From NCBI GenBank assembly GCA_903896535.1, contig CAITYE010000337.1, positions 1 through 45,174 of the forward strand: a stretch of DNA of 45,174 bases, in the 5' to 3' direction. How positions within the stretch are numbered: the first letter of the stretch is position 1; the number at the start of each line of letters is the position of its first letter. The notes below the pieces were generated by a model. It had not been told where the DNA came from and did no database searches. It was given only the letters and a program-made list of their open reading frames with translations. The DNA comes from an uncultured Paracraurococcus sp. (GTDB lineage Bacteria; Pseudomonadota; Alphaproteobacteria; Acetobacterales; Acetobacteraceae). Shown one piece after another: positions 22,333-32,017 of this stretch. The position numbers and the translations under genes were made by a program.

Positions 22333-24204
22333 TCATTTGCCGCCTGAGGCAGCCTGCCAGATTGCCTTGCCGGCCTTATAGGTCGCCTGGACCCGGATAT
22401 CCTTGATGGCGATCGGATCCACAGTCAGCGGGTTGCGGTCCAGGATGACGAGGTCGGCCAACTTACCGACCGTGATCGAACCCTTGCGGTCTTCCTCGAA
22501 ATACTGCCGCGCGGCGTTGATGGTCACCGCCGCGAGCGCCGCCTGCACGGGGATGCGTTGCGCGGGCCCCACCACAACACCGCTGCGGCTGATCCGGTTC
22601 ACCGCAGTCCAGACCGCCATCAGGTGGTCAGGCGGTACCACATTGGCATCGGTGTGGTTGGTGAAAGGCACACCCAGCCGGAGCGCGCTCGCCGCCGGGC
22701 TCATGCCTGCAGCACGGTCGGGTCCGACTGTCTCCGCAATGTGCCAATCGCCCCAATAGAAGGTATGGGCGGTGAAGAAGCTCGGCACGATGCCGAGTTC
22801 GGCGATCTGTTGAACCTGATCCTCGCGGATCATCTGGGCATGGATCATCACTGGCCGCTGTTCACGCTTGCCATGGGTATTGATCGCACGCCGCACGCTG
22901 GCCAGCATCACGTCGGCCGCGGCATCGCCATTGCAATGCATGATGATCTGCAGGCCATAGCGCCAGGCGATGTCGAACCAGAGATCTGCTTCGTCCTGCG
23001 TGACCGTCGGATAGCCACGATAATTGGCCGGCATCCCAGGTGGGGGCTTGACGTAGGGCCGTGTCAGATAAGCCGTCTTGCCCTGCGGAGAGCCATCACC
23101 AGTGATCTTGATGCCCCCGAATTTAAGCCCGCGGTTGTAGACGCCAATCTGGGCGCGCGTTGCCGCGCCGATCTGCGGCGGCTGCGTGGGCAGGTAGCGG
23201 GTCAAACCCGTAGCACCCGCCACGGCTGGTGGGACAATCTCGACATCCAGCGACTGGCGGCCGGCGATGACCTCGTTGAACATGTCCCAGCGCGGATAGG
23301 AAACAACATCGAGGACGAGCTGGCCGCGCCGCGCAGCTTCCCGCAGCAACGCAACGTCCCCTTGCATCGAGATACCATCTTGCGCGGTCGTGACGCCGAG
23401 GCTCGCGTAATAGGCCTGGACCTCGGCGAAGCGGCGCAGTTGTTCGTCCATCGGCAGCGGCTTGATCAGCCCGAGCATCGGCATCGCTGCCAATTCCTCG
23501 AGTACCCCGTCAGGCTCGCCGTCGGCACTGCGACGAATGACGCCGCCCTCCGGCGCCTTCGTCTCGCGCGTGATGCCGGCGGCCGCCAGCGCCGCACTAT
23601 TGGTCGCGACCAGATGGCCAGAGGCGTGGATGATGATCACCGGATGCGCGGTGGACACCTGATCGAGATCCGCCCGGTTCGGATGCCGCGCTTCCGCAAG
23701 CAGGCTGTCGTCGTAACCCATGGCGAAGACCGTCTCGCCGGCCGGGATTTTCCGCCGGGCAATATCGTCCCGCAGCAGCTTGATGATGTCCGGGATCGAC
23801 CGCACCGTGCCGACCGGCGGTGGGCTGAGCACCGGCGTACCCCAAGTGAGGGCATATTGCGCGATGTGCGAGTGCGGGTCGATGAAGCCCGGCAACAGCG
23901 TTCGACCGGCGAGATCCAGCCGTTCGGTTGCGGGGCCGGCGAAGCGAGCCTCGATCTCTGCCCGGCCACCCACCCCGATGATCTGACCGCCGGCGATCGC
24001 CACCGCCTCGGCATCCGGCCGAACCGGGTCCATGGTGATGATCGGACCACCGACTATGATGAGGTCGGCCGTATCAGGCGCCAAAGCCGGCTGCGCCGAG
24101 GCGGCCGGCGCAACGGCTGCGGCAACCAGCGCCCCGCCCGCCCGCAAAGCGCCGCGCCGGCTGGCCAGGAAGGCCGCCATCAGGGGGGTACACCAGGTGC
24201 ACAT
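22333..24204 (-). CDS. Exported amidohydrolase family 3 protein (YtcJ-like)
   Basis: A 623-residue metal-dependent hydrolase. A signal peptide with a Tat-like RR (ASRRGALRAGGALVAAAVA, cleaved after AASAQ) suggests periplasmic location. The amidohydrolase-3 fold is shown by GRTLLPGFIDPHSHIAQ (His-x-His), GIKITGDGSPQGKTAYLTRP (the Lys in the metal site), IIMHCNGDAA, IHAQMIREDQ and FTNHTDANV (catalytic Asp), with a closing beta domain (GKLADLVILDRNPL). Substrate is unknown; relatives act on N-acyl or cyclic amides. The ATG at 24204 has GGAGAGG 11 nt upstream; a second start at 24180 is possible. It is divergent from guaB, 173 bp away. Confidence 0.88.
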   Translation of the reverse strand: MCTWCTPLMAAFLASRRGALRAGGALVAAAVAPAASAQPALAPDTADLIIVGGPIITMDPVRPDAEAVAIAGGQIIGVGGRAEIEARFAGPATERLDLAGRTLLPGFIDPHSHIAQYALTWGTPVLSPPPVGTVRSIPDIIKLLRDDIARRKIPAGETVFAMGYDDSLLAEARHPNRADLDQVSTAHPVIIIHASGHLVATNSAALAAAGITRETKAPEGGVIRRSADGEPDGVLEELAAMPMLGLIKPLPMDEQLRRFAEVQAYYASLGVTTAQDGISMQGDVALLREAARRGQLVLDVVSYPRWDMFNEVIAGRQSLDVEIVPPAVAGATGLTRYLPTQPPQIGAATRAQIGVYNRGLKFGGIKITGDGSPQGKTAYLTRPYVKPPPGMPANYRGYPTVTQDEADLWFDIAWRYGLQIIMHCNGDAAADVMLASVRRAINTHGKREQRPVMIHAQMIREDQVQQIAELGIVPSFFTAHTFYWGDWHIAETVGPDRAAGMSPAASALRLGVPFTNHTDANVVPPDHLMAVWTAVNRISRSGVVVGPAQRIPVQAALAAVTINAARQYFEEDRKGSITVGKLADLVILDRNPLTVDPIAIKDIRVQATYKAGKAIWQAASGGK

Positions 24205-24329
24205 GCGTGGCCAAGCCTCTCCTGTTCCTGTTATCCCGAAGCCTGCCCTGGTTTGCAAGACGGAGCCCTTGTGAGGCTTGCCCCGGCGCGGGCAATCCGG
24301 GTAGAGCGTCTCGTCAAGGTCGCGGATAG

Positions 24330-25882
<1,553 letters not shown>

Positions 25883-25883
<1 letters not shown>

Positions 25884-26458
25884 TGCTCGTCTGGCAGTCC
25901 CTGGCAGATCCGAACACGCGCTTTCGGATCTTCAGATGCGCTGTCTATGGCCTGCTGGTCTTCAACCTCTACCTGCTCGTTCGCATCGATTTCAATGCCG
26001 AGGTGCTCGACCAGATCGGCTGGCTCATCCTGCTTGGCGTCTTCGAGTGGGAGAGCACCACCCTGCACCGGGACTACCGGCCACGCGAGAAACTGGTGCT
26101 CGGGGCCGCCCAGGCGGTCGGTTACGTCACCGTTATTGTCGGCTGGGCCGGGTATTGGTTGACCTCGCTCTGGCCAGAATTCGTCAACGCGACGCTTTGG
26201 CTCTGGGTCGTCGTGCTGTTATTCGCTGATGTCCATTGGCCGGCGCATTTCCAAAGCCCGGCTTGGCGCGTACGCAATCTCCTCAAACTCGCGACCTATG
26301 CCGGGCTGGTCGGCTGCGCCTTGTACTGGGCCATGCACGGCGAATTACTCGATTTTTACGATGCGGTGCTCTGGATCGTCTGCTTCGCCGTGGTCGAGCT
26401 TAATATCTTCAGCTTCGAGCAGAAGGTGGAGAAGGGCTTGCGCCCTTCCCCAACCTGA
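25883..26458 (+). CDS. Integral membrane protein of unknown function, coupled to guaB
   Basis: A 191-residue protein with about five hydrophobic segments: residues 18-37 (CAVYGLLVFNLYLLVRI), 44-56 (IGWLILLGVFEWE), 74-93 (AAQAVGYVTVIVGWAGYW), 102-118 (NATLWLWVVVLLFADVHW) and 134-178. Charged and aromatic residues between them (FEWESTTLHRDYRPREK, ADVHWPAHFQ) suggest a conserved core, but I cannot name the family. The start overlaps the guaB stop. Its own stop touches the stop of the next, minus-strand gene as TGATCA, so there is no DNA between them for a terminator. Confidence 0.75.
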
Positions 26459-27244
26459 TCACGGCTGCATGTGGCTGCCGCCAGAGACCGTCATGTTCTC
26501 GCCGGTGATGTAGGAAGCACCGTTCGACAGCAGGAAGCAGATCAGCGGCGCCACTTCCGAAGGCTGGGCGTAGCGGGCCATCGGAATGCGAGACATGGTC
26601 TGTTCGGCGAACTTGTCGCTGCGGATCACTTCGGTCATGGGCGTGACCACCGTGCCGAAGCCGACCGAGTTGCAGCGGATGCCGTAGCGCGCCCATTCCC
26701 GCGCCCCGGTCATCGTCATGCCAAACAACCCGGCTTTGGCCGCCGAGTAGTTCACCTGACCGATCGAGCCGCGCTTGCCGGCGGTCGAGCTGATATTGAC
26801 GATCGCCCCGGTGGTGCCGGATGGCTGTGGCAGTTTTTCCTTGGCCCGGTCGATCATGGCCCGCCCGACCGCCTGCATCATCAGATAGCAACCGGTCAGG
26901 TTGACATCGATCACCGCCTGCCATTGGGGGAGGGTCATCTTCGCGAACATCGCCGGACGGGTGATGCCGGCATTGTTGACTAGACCATGCACCGCACCAA
27001 ACCGACGCACAGCATCGGCAACCGCCTGTTCGGCAAAGGCTTCGTCCGCAACATTGCCTTCGAGTGCCAGGACACGGTCGGCCGGCAAAGTAGCCGCGGT
27101 CGCTCGCAAGGTCTCCGGATTGCGCTCAACCATGACGGCATTGCCGCCCAGGTCGAGAACGAGTTCACTGATCGCCTTGCCAATGCCCTGGCCAGCGCCG
27201 GTGATGACGATGGTGCGCCCGGTGAGCGCCATTGGGTTTTTCAT
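26459..27244 (-). CDS. Short-chain dehydrogenase/reductase (FabG-like)
   Basis: A 261-residue NAD(P)(H)-dependent oxidoreductase. The classical SDR motifs are intact: cofactor loop GAGQGIG (16-22), NNAG (90-93), the catalytic Asn in VIDVNLTG, Ser153 in NISSTAGKRG, and Tyr166/Lys170 in NYSAAKAG. The C-terminal segment (ASYITGENMTVSGG) is of the FabG/acetoacetyl-CoA-reductase type. The ATG at 27244 is preceded by a strong GGAGGAAG. It lies 58 bp downstream of the BtuB-like gene's promoter-distal neighbour order on the same strand: this SDR is read first in the plus-coordinate sense but is transcribed after the receptor gene. The physiological substrate is not evident. Confidence 0.9.
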   Translation of the reverse strand: MKNPMALTGRTIVITGAGQGIGKAISELVLDLGGNAVMVERNPETLRATAATLPADRVLALEGNVADEAFAEQAVADAVRRFGAVHGLVNNAGITRPAMFAKMTLPQWQAVIDVNLTGCYLMMQAVGRAMIDRAKEKLPQPSGTTGAIVNISSTAGKRGSIGQVNYSAAKAGLFGMTMTGAREWARYGIRCNSVGFGTVVTPMTEVIRSDKFAEQTMSRIPMARYAQPSEVAPLICFLLSNGASYITGENMTVSGGSHMQP

Positions 27245-27302
27245 GGATGCTTCCTCCGCATGCTGAACCGCCGGGCAGCATCCCGCCGAAGCTGCCTCGC
27301 GT

Positions 27303-29285
27303 CTACAGGGCGAACCGCGTTCCGATCACCACGCTCGGCCCCGGAATGACGAAGCCGTTCACCGGCTCCCACTTGCTGTTCAGGAGATTCCGCGCGTCCA
27401 GGAACAGCGAGGCCTGCGGCATGGCCTGCCAGGTGATGCCGACATTGACCACCGCACCGGCCAAATTGTAACGCGGATAGGGATAGGCGGTGCCGTCATT
27501 CGCATAGCTGGCATAGGCCGCCTCGGGAGAGCGCCCGGTGAACAGCACGGTCGGCGCCACAACCACCTTTTCCAGGGCCTGCCAACGCCCGGTCAGACTG
27601 ATCATGGTCTCCGGCCGCCGCGGCAGGCGAAGGCCCGTCGCGCTGTCGAACGCTTCGGTGATGGTCCAGGCGATCGTGGTCTGCAGCCGCGCCGAGGGCC
27701 GCAATGTCAGGCCCAACTCGGCACCATGGATATTGGCCCGGTCGACATTGACCAGGCTGCTTATCCCGGCGGTTGGGCTGTAGGCATAGCTGATCAGGTC
27801 GCGCACCCAGCTCTGGAAGAAGGTGAAGCTCGGCGTCAGGAAGGCGGCACGGCCAAATAGCCGCAGGTCGGTCTCAGCGCCGATCTCCCAACTCGTCGCG
27901 GTCTCCGGCTTCAGTCCAGGATTGCCCACGAAGAAGCCGGGAATGACGCCATAGCGCTGGAACAACGCCGGCGCGGCGAAGCTGGTACCGACCGCGGCAC
28001 GCAGGCGAGAGGCGATTTCTGGCAGCGCGAGGACCCCGCCGCTCCGCCAGGTCGTCGCACCCTCAGCGCCGGTCACCGAATCGTGACGCAGCCCGGCCGT
28101 CAGATCGAGCCGTTCGAAGGCTTGGTATTGCAGGGCACTCCAGCCCGCAGTCGTGTGTTGGTTGGCGTTGACCATCGCCTGGAAGCCTGGCGTGCCGGCC
28201 ACACTGTAGGCCGTCTCGTAGGCATGAGAGACGCCGAAGGCCACCGTGCCTTCGCGGAGCGCGCTGAAATCCGGCAGCCGCACGGTATTGCCCCAATCGG
28301 CCGTCGTCCGTTGCCCGCGATAGCTGGAGTTACTGCCGGTATCGAAATTGTACTGCGACGCCAGATCGGTGTAGCTCCGCTTGTCCTGCACAGCGCCCAG
28401 CCGCAGCCCCGTGGTCCAGGCGCCGTCGAGGAGCGCCGTCTCGCCGCGGATCTGGCCGAAATAGCGGATGTCCTGGCCGCTGTAGAAGGGATCGTCGGTC
28501 GGGACGTTGTCGAGGCCGAAGCGGTTATCACGCCAGCGGAACAGGCCCTCGACGCGGGTCGTCTCGTTCGGTTGCCAGCCCAGCCGCCCCGTGCTCTGCG
28601 CGGCGTTAACGCCATCGCGCTCGGGGATGTTCATGTTGAAGCGCGGCGCCATCTGGTTGAAGCCGGCGGTCGAGAGCGAATAGCCGGAAAAGAGATAATC
28701 CACCTGACCGACCTTGCCGGTCGCACCGAGGCCGCCACGCAGGGTGTTTTGGGTGCCGCCCGCGAACTCACCATAAGTGGTGAAGGGTTTCTCCTCGGTC
28801 GCGCGCCGGGTCACGATATTGATCACGCCCCCGACCGCCGCCGAGCCATAGAGCGAGGAGGCGGGGCCGCGCAGGACCTCGATCCGCTCCACGTCGAACA
28901 GCAGATCCTGGCCAAAATTATAGGCGCCATTCGGCTCCGATGGGTCGTTCACCGGAACTCCATCCATCAGGACGAGGACACTGCGCGAGGAAGTGCCGCG
29001 GACAAAAGCCGAGACTTGCGAGCCGAAGCCGCCGGTCGGGGCTAGGCGCATGCCCGGCACTTCGTTCAGTGCTTCGGCGAGCGAGATATAGCCGCGCTCC
29101 TCAATCTCCTGGCGGGTGATGACGGTGGTGGCCGCAGGGACCCTTTCCTGCGGGGTCGGGACACGGGTACCGGTGACGATGGTATCGGGGATCGCCGCCT
29201 GGGTGGCGAGCGGCCCGGTCTGGGCATGACTTTGGAAACTGTGAGCGGCAAGGCCGCCCAACAGGACAAACAGGGATCGACGCAT
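27303..29285 (-). CDS. btuB: TonB-dependent outer-membrane receptor, BtuB-like (cobalamin)
   Basis: A 660-residue outer-membrane receptor for energy-dependent uptake, most likely of vitamin B12. After a signal peptide (about 22 residues, SFQSHAQ) comes a TonB-box-like segment (PDTIVTGTRV). The plug domain (about 45-165) has EALNEVPGMRL, RGTSSRSVLVLMDGVPVND and IEVLRGPASSLYGSAAVGG. A 22-strand barrel follows, ending in the outer-membrane C-terminus VVIGTRFAL. The ATG at 29285 has GGAGG at 29291-29295. The B12 assignment rests on the cobalamin riboswitch in its leader as well as on BtuB-like length. No btuF/C/D or cobalamin biosynthesis genes are in the window. Confidence 0.92.
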   Translation of the reverse strand: MRRSLFVLLGGLAAHSFQSHAQTGPLATQAAIPDTIVTGTRVPTPQERVPAATTVITRQEIEERGYISLAEALNEVPGMRLAPTGGFGSQVSAFVRGTSSRSVLVLMDGVPVNDPSEPNGAYNFGQDLLFDVERIEVLRGPASSLYGSAAVGGVINIVTRRATEEKPFTTYGEFAGGTQNTLRGGLGATGKVGQVDYLFSGYSLSTAGFNQMAPRFNMNIPERDGVNAAQSTGRLGWQPNETTRVEGLFRWRDNRFGLDNVPTDDPFYSGQDIRYFGQIRGETALLDGAWTTGLRLGAVQDKRSYTDLASQYNFDTGSNSSYRGQRTTADWGNTVRLPDFSALREGTVAFGVSHAYETAYSVAGTPGFQAMVNANQHTTAGWSALQYQAFERLDLTAGLRHDSVTGAEGATTWRSGGVLALPEIASRLRAAVGTSFAAPALFQRYGVIPGFFVGNPGLKPETATSWEIGAETDLRLFGRAAFLTPSFTFFQSWVRDLISYAYSPTAGISSLVNVDRANIHGAELGLTLRPSARLQTTIAWTITEAFDSATGLRLPRRPETMISLTGRWQALEKVVVAPTVLFTGRSPEAAYASYANDGTAYPYPRYNLAGAVVNVGITWQAMPQASLFLDARNLLNSKWEPVNGFVIPGPSVVIGTRFAL

Positions 29286-29367
29286 CGGTGCCTCCGTTGC
29301 GCAATGACGAACGACCCCAGCACCATTGCTGGCGCTGGGATGACGGGCGTCGTTCCCGCAGACGGCG

Positions 29368-29384
29368 AGTCCTTAAGGGACTCC
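29368..29384 (-). other. Short hairpin in the btuB leader
   Basis: GAGTCC (29367-29372) and GGACTC (29378-29383) form a 6-bp stem around TTAAG, between the riboswitch and the btuB ribosome site. It may be part of the expression platform. It has no T-run, so it is not a clear terminator and control may act at translation. Confidence 0.3.
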
Positions 29385-29433
29385 TACTGCCGATGCGTCG
29401 GTGCACCTCGCCCGACACGCACGAGACAACTCT

Positions 29434-29621
29434 GCGCCGGCCGGTCTCCTGGCTCACGGTGTGGAACCCGCATCGGGTTCCGGGGTTCGCCGCCTTCTCA
29501 CCCTCGCGGGGCAATGGCATCAGGCGAACCGCACCGCCTACAGTTGCGAGGGCAGCCGCGGACTGGGAGGAAAAGACCCCTTCGCGCGTTCCCGTTTCAG
29601 CCCTTGCGGGCCACCGGCGCA
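29434..29621 (-). promoter_or_regulatory. Cobalamin (B12) riboswitch upstream of btuB
   Basis: On the minus strand this leader has the class-defining elements in order: the P1 5' arm CGCCGG with GGTG just inside (near 29619-29611), the core GCTGCCCTCGCAACTGTAGG (near 29550), the ATGCCATTG box, the GGGTGAGAAGGC segment, and the B12 box GAGCCAGGAGACCGGCC (near 29455-29439) that closes P1 with CCGGCG. It lies about 150 nt upstream of the btuB start. By analogy with other such leaders, bound adenosylcobalamin should lower btuB expression. It begins about 40 bp after the exoD stop on the same strand, so a promoter must lie in that short stretch or in exoD. Confidence 0.93.
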
Positions 29622-29661
29622 TGGATGAAGTACAGCAAGCGCGTTAGCAGCCGTCAAGGGC

Positions 29662-30315
29662 TCAGAACACCCAGCCGAGAGCCTTCACACCAAACCAGCC
29701 GAGAGTCCCAAGGACAGCTGTGGCGAACAGGCAGCCAGCGAGGGTCAACCAGAAGCCCCATGCAGTGGTGCGGCTGTCATGTTCGATCAGGCCAAGAGCC
29801 ATGACGATGTTGCCGAAAGCCGGCGGCCCGTTGGTGCCGGGGCCAGGTAGGATCAGCATCAGCGCGACGTAAGCGGTCAGCCAGCCGAAGAGCCGATCAC
29901 CGAGCGGCGAGACGAAGAAGCCCGGCCGCGGCTTCACATAGCGCTCGATCCGCTTGAGCCAGGTCGAGGAGTTGCCTGCGAGGCGCAGCAGGTCCTCTCG
30001 TCGAATGCTCTGCCGGGCAATAAAGCCGGGCAGCCGCGGCTCTCGACGACCGAGCCCCATCTGAACGCCGAGCAACAAAACGGGTAGGCCGAAGACGCTC
30101 GCCATGCCCGGCAATAGCGAGGGCAACAGCAGCAGCAGGATCAACAACCCGAAGGCGCGATCACCAAAACCGTCTGCCATTTCCCCCAAAGAAATTCGGT
30201 CGCCCGGACACATGGCGGCAACCTCGGCGACGATGCGAGAAATCGGGGCTGCATCGTGCGCCGGATCGACGCCTTCTGCCGCCCCTTCATTCGGCGGGGT
30301 CACATTGCGATCCAT
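29662..30315 (-). CDS. ExoD family membrane protein
   Basis: A 217-residue protein of the ExoD family (PF06055), first linked to exopolysaccharide production and alkali tolerance in Sinorhizobium. The conserved opening is seen as DRISLGEMADGFGDRAFGLL, followed by the membrane segments LLILLLLLPSLLPG and ASVFGLPVLLLGVQM. The turn LGRREPRLPGFIARQSI comes next, and two more membrane pairs to the C-terminus (YVALMLILPGPGTNGPPAFG and FWLTLAGCLFATAVLG). The start ATG at 30315 follows GGGAT. No exopolysaccharide genes are next to it and its molecular role is unproven. Confidence 0.85.
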   Translation of the reverse strand: MDRNVTPPNEGAAEGVDPAHDAAPISRIVAEVAAMCPGDRISLGEMADGFGDRAFGLLILLLLLPSLLPGMASVFGLPVLLLGVQMGLGRREPRLPGFIARQSIRREDLLRLAGNSSTWLKRIERYVKPRPGFFVSPLGDRLFGWLTAYVALMLILPGPGTNGPPAFGNIVMALGLIEHDSRTTAWGFWLTLAGCLFATAVLGTLGWFGVKALGWVF

Positions 30316-30469
30316 ATCCCGGTCCCGGCACCCCTGTTGATGAGTCGCGCGTGCTGCCCCTGGACCAAGGCCCAGAGCTCGGCGACCAATCCCATGAATT
30401 GCTCTTAACGAGTCATCCTAGGGGCAAGTGGCGCGGGGCGCACCGGGAATCTCTGCCGCCCTCGCCCCG

Positions 30470-31240
30470 TCAGACCGCGCGCAGCCAGCCGCCATCGACA
30501 TCGAGGATCGCGCCCTGGATGTAGTTCGCGTCCGGCCCAGCCAGGAAGGCGACCAGCCCGGCGATCTCGGCGACCTCGCCGAAGCGGGCCACGCCCGTCT
30601 CGCGTGCCAATGCCACGGCCGCCGCCTCTGATCCCAAGCCACGCTCCCGCGCCAGGGTGGCGATGCGACCCACGAGGCGATCCGTCCGGATGCTGCCTGG
30701 GTTAATGCAATTCACGCGCACACCGTCGGCCACGCCACGATCGGCAAGGGCCTTGGTCAGATTCATCAGCGCCGCATTCACGCTGCCGCCGATGGCGAAA
30801 TCCGCGCTCGCCTGCTTGCCGCCGACGCCGGCGATCATCACCACGCTGCCACCCTGCGCCCGCAAATGCGGCCAGGCGGCGCGGGTCAACCGAACCGCCC
30901 CATGCAGCTTCAGCGCATAGCCATCCTCCCAGGCCGCATCGTCGAGGGCGAGAAAATCGCCACGCTGGGTCGCTCCGGCACTATTGACCACCAGATCGAG
31001 CCGCCCGAACCGGGCGATCGCTTCTCCGACGATACGTTCGGCAGCCTCTGGCCGTCGCAGATCGGCGGGACAGGCGATCGCCCCGGGCAGGCTGGCCGCC
31101 GCTGCTTCAAGGGCTGCCGCCGAACGTGCGCAAAGCAGAACCCGCATGCCACTCGCCGCCAATCGCTCGGCGATACCCAGGCCGATCCCGCGCGAGGCGC
31201 CACTGACAATCGCCGCGCGCCCGGCGAACGGACCAGCCAC
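30470..31240 (-). CDS. SDR-family protein with degenerate catalytic site
   Basis: A 256-residue protein with the SDR cofactor loop GASRGIG (14-20), the NSAG segment and the Asp in PADLRRP that closes the cofactor site. All four catalytic positions differ from the classical tetrad: Asn is Lys111 (ALKLHG), Ser is in IAGVGG (Ala137/Gly138), Tyr is about Gly151 and Lys is Asn155 (GGSVNAALMNLTKAL). The fold looks sound and the C-terminal IQGAILDVDGGW is typical. It may bind NAD(P) without classical catalysis or use a different mechanism. The gene starts 2 bp beyond the stop of the ankyrin-like gene, so it may be the last gene of the moxR operon. Confidence 0.82.
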   Translation of the reverse strand: MAGPFAGRAAIVSGASRGIGLGIAERLAASGMRVLLCARSAAALEAAAASLPGAIACPADLRRPEAAERIVGEAIARFGRLDLVVNSAGATQRGDFLALDDAAWEDGYALKLHGAVRLTRAAWPHLRAQGGSVVMIAGVGGKQASADFAIGGSVNAALMNLTKALADRGVADGVRVNCINPGSIRTDRLVGRIATLARERGLGSEAAAVALARETGVARFGEVAEIAGLVAFLAGPDANYIQGAILDVDGGWLRAV

Positions 31241-31242
31241 GG

Positions 31243-31968
31243 CTAGCCCCCGTCGCGACGCGATCTGGCCGGCGGGCTCCCCGAACCACGGCCCGCGTCA
31301 AAGCCGAGAAAGCCGACATCGGGCTGCGCCGATCCGCCGTCATTGGCCCAGAGGCGCGGGTTGCGCGCCGACGCCGTACTGGGCAGCGGGGCGCCCCGTT
31401 CGGCGGTCACCGAAGCCGGCGGCGCCTGGCCCCGACGTCCGCGCGGCACCGGGGCATCTTCACTCTCCTCCCCTGCGCGGGCGGTCCGGCTGTTCCGGGG
31501 ATTGCGCCCGTTACTGCGGTCAGCGGTCCGGGTCTGCGCAGCCTCGGGCGGTCCACTATTCCGATAGAGGCCGCGGACCGAGAGCAGGTAGAACAGGATA
31601 TCGTTTCGATTTTGGTCGACTGCGGCTTCCTCGGGTCGCAAGCCGAGGACATTGGTCGCGTCGAGGTCGGCGCCGCGCGTCACAGAATCCTTGGCGGTGA
31701 CAAGATCGCCCCGGTTGATGGCGTCGAACAAGGCTTCGGTGGGCGATAACTGCGCATTCGGATCGGCGGGAATGACCTCAGGCGCGCGCCGGTATTGCAG
31801 CCCGGGCAAACCCGGGGGTGGAGGCTTTGCGGCTTCCTCGGTCGGCCGTGGGGCTCGGCTCGCAGTCGGGCGACCAAACTGCGCTGCCGCCTCCGGCACC
31901 GGCAGCACCAGAAAAAGCAGGACAGCGGCGCCTAAGGCGCGCGGGAGTAGCTGAGCGCGGCACATCAT
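31243..31968 (-). CDS. Secreted ankyrin-repeat-like protein
   Basis: A 241-residue protein with a cleavable signal peptide (ALGAAVLLFLVLPVPEAAAQ), a Pro/Ala-rich linker and one compact helical region at about residues 75-135: SPTEALFDAINRGDLVTAK, SVTRGADLDATNVLGLRPEE and NDILFYLLSVRGLY. The spacing and the RGADLDATN turn fit two ankyrin units. The remaining 105 residues are low-complexity, rich in Arg, Ser, Pro and Gly. Two adjacent ATG codons (31968, 31965) are possible starts. A longer frame upstream would overlap the next gene and add no signal peptide logic. It is 49 bp downstream of the 694-residue membrane protein gene. Confidence 0.7.
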   Translation of the reverse strand: MMCRAQLLPRALGAAVLLFLVLPVPEAAAQFGRPTASRAPRPTEEAAKPPPPGLPGLQYRRAPEVIPADPNAQLSPTEALFDAINRGDLVTAKDSVTRGADLDATNVLGLRPEEAAVDQNRNDILFYLLSVRGLYRNSGPPEAAQTRTADRSNGRNPRNSRTARAGEESEDAPVPRGRRGQAPPASVTAERGAPLPSTASARNPRLWANDGGSAQPDVGFLGFDAGRGSGSPPARSRRDGG

Positions 31969-32017
31969 GCTGACGTGCTTACCGATTTGTCGACGCCAGG
32001 GCCAGCCGAATACGTGA

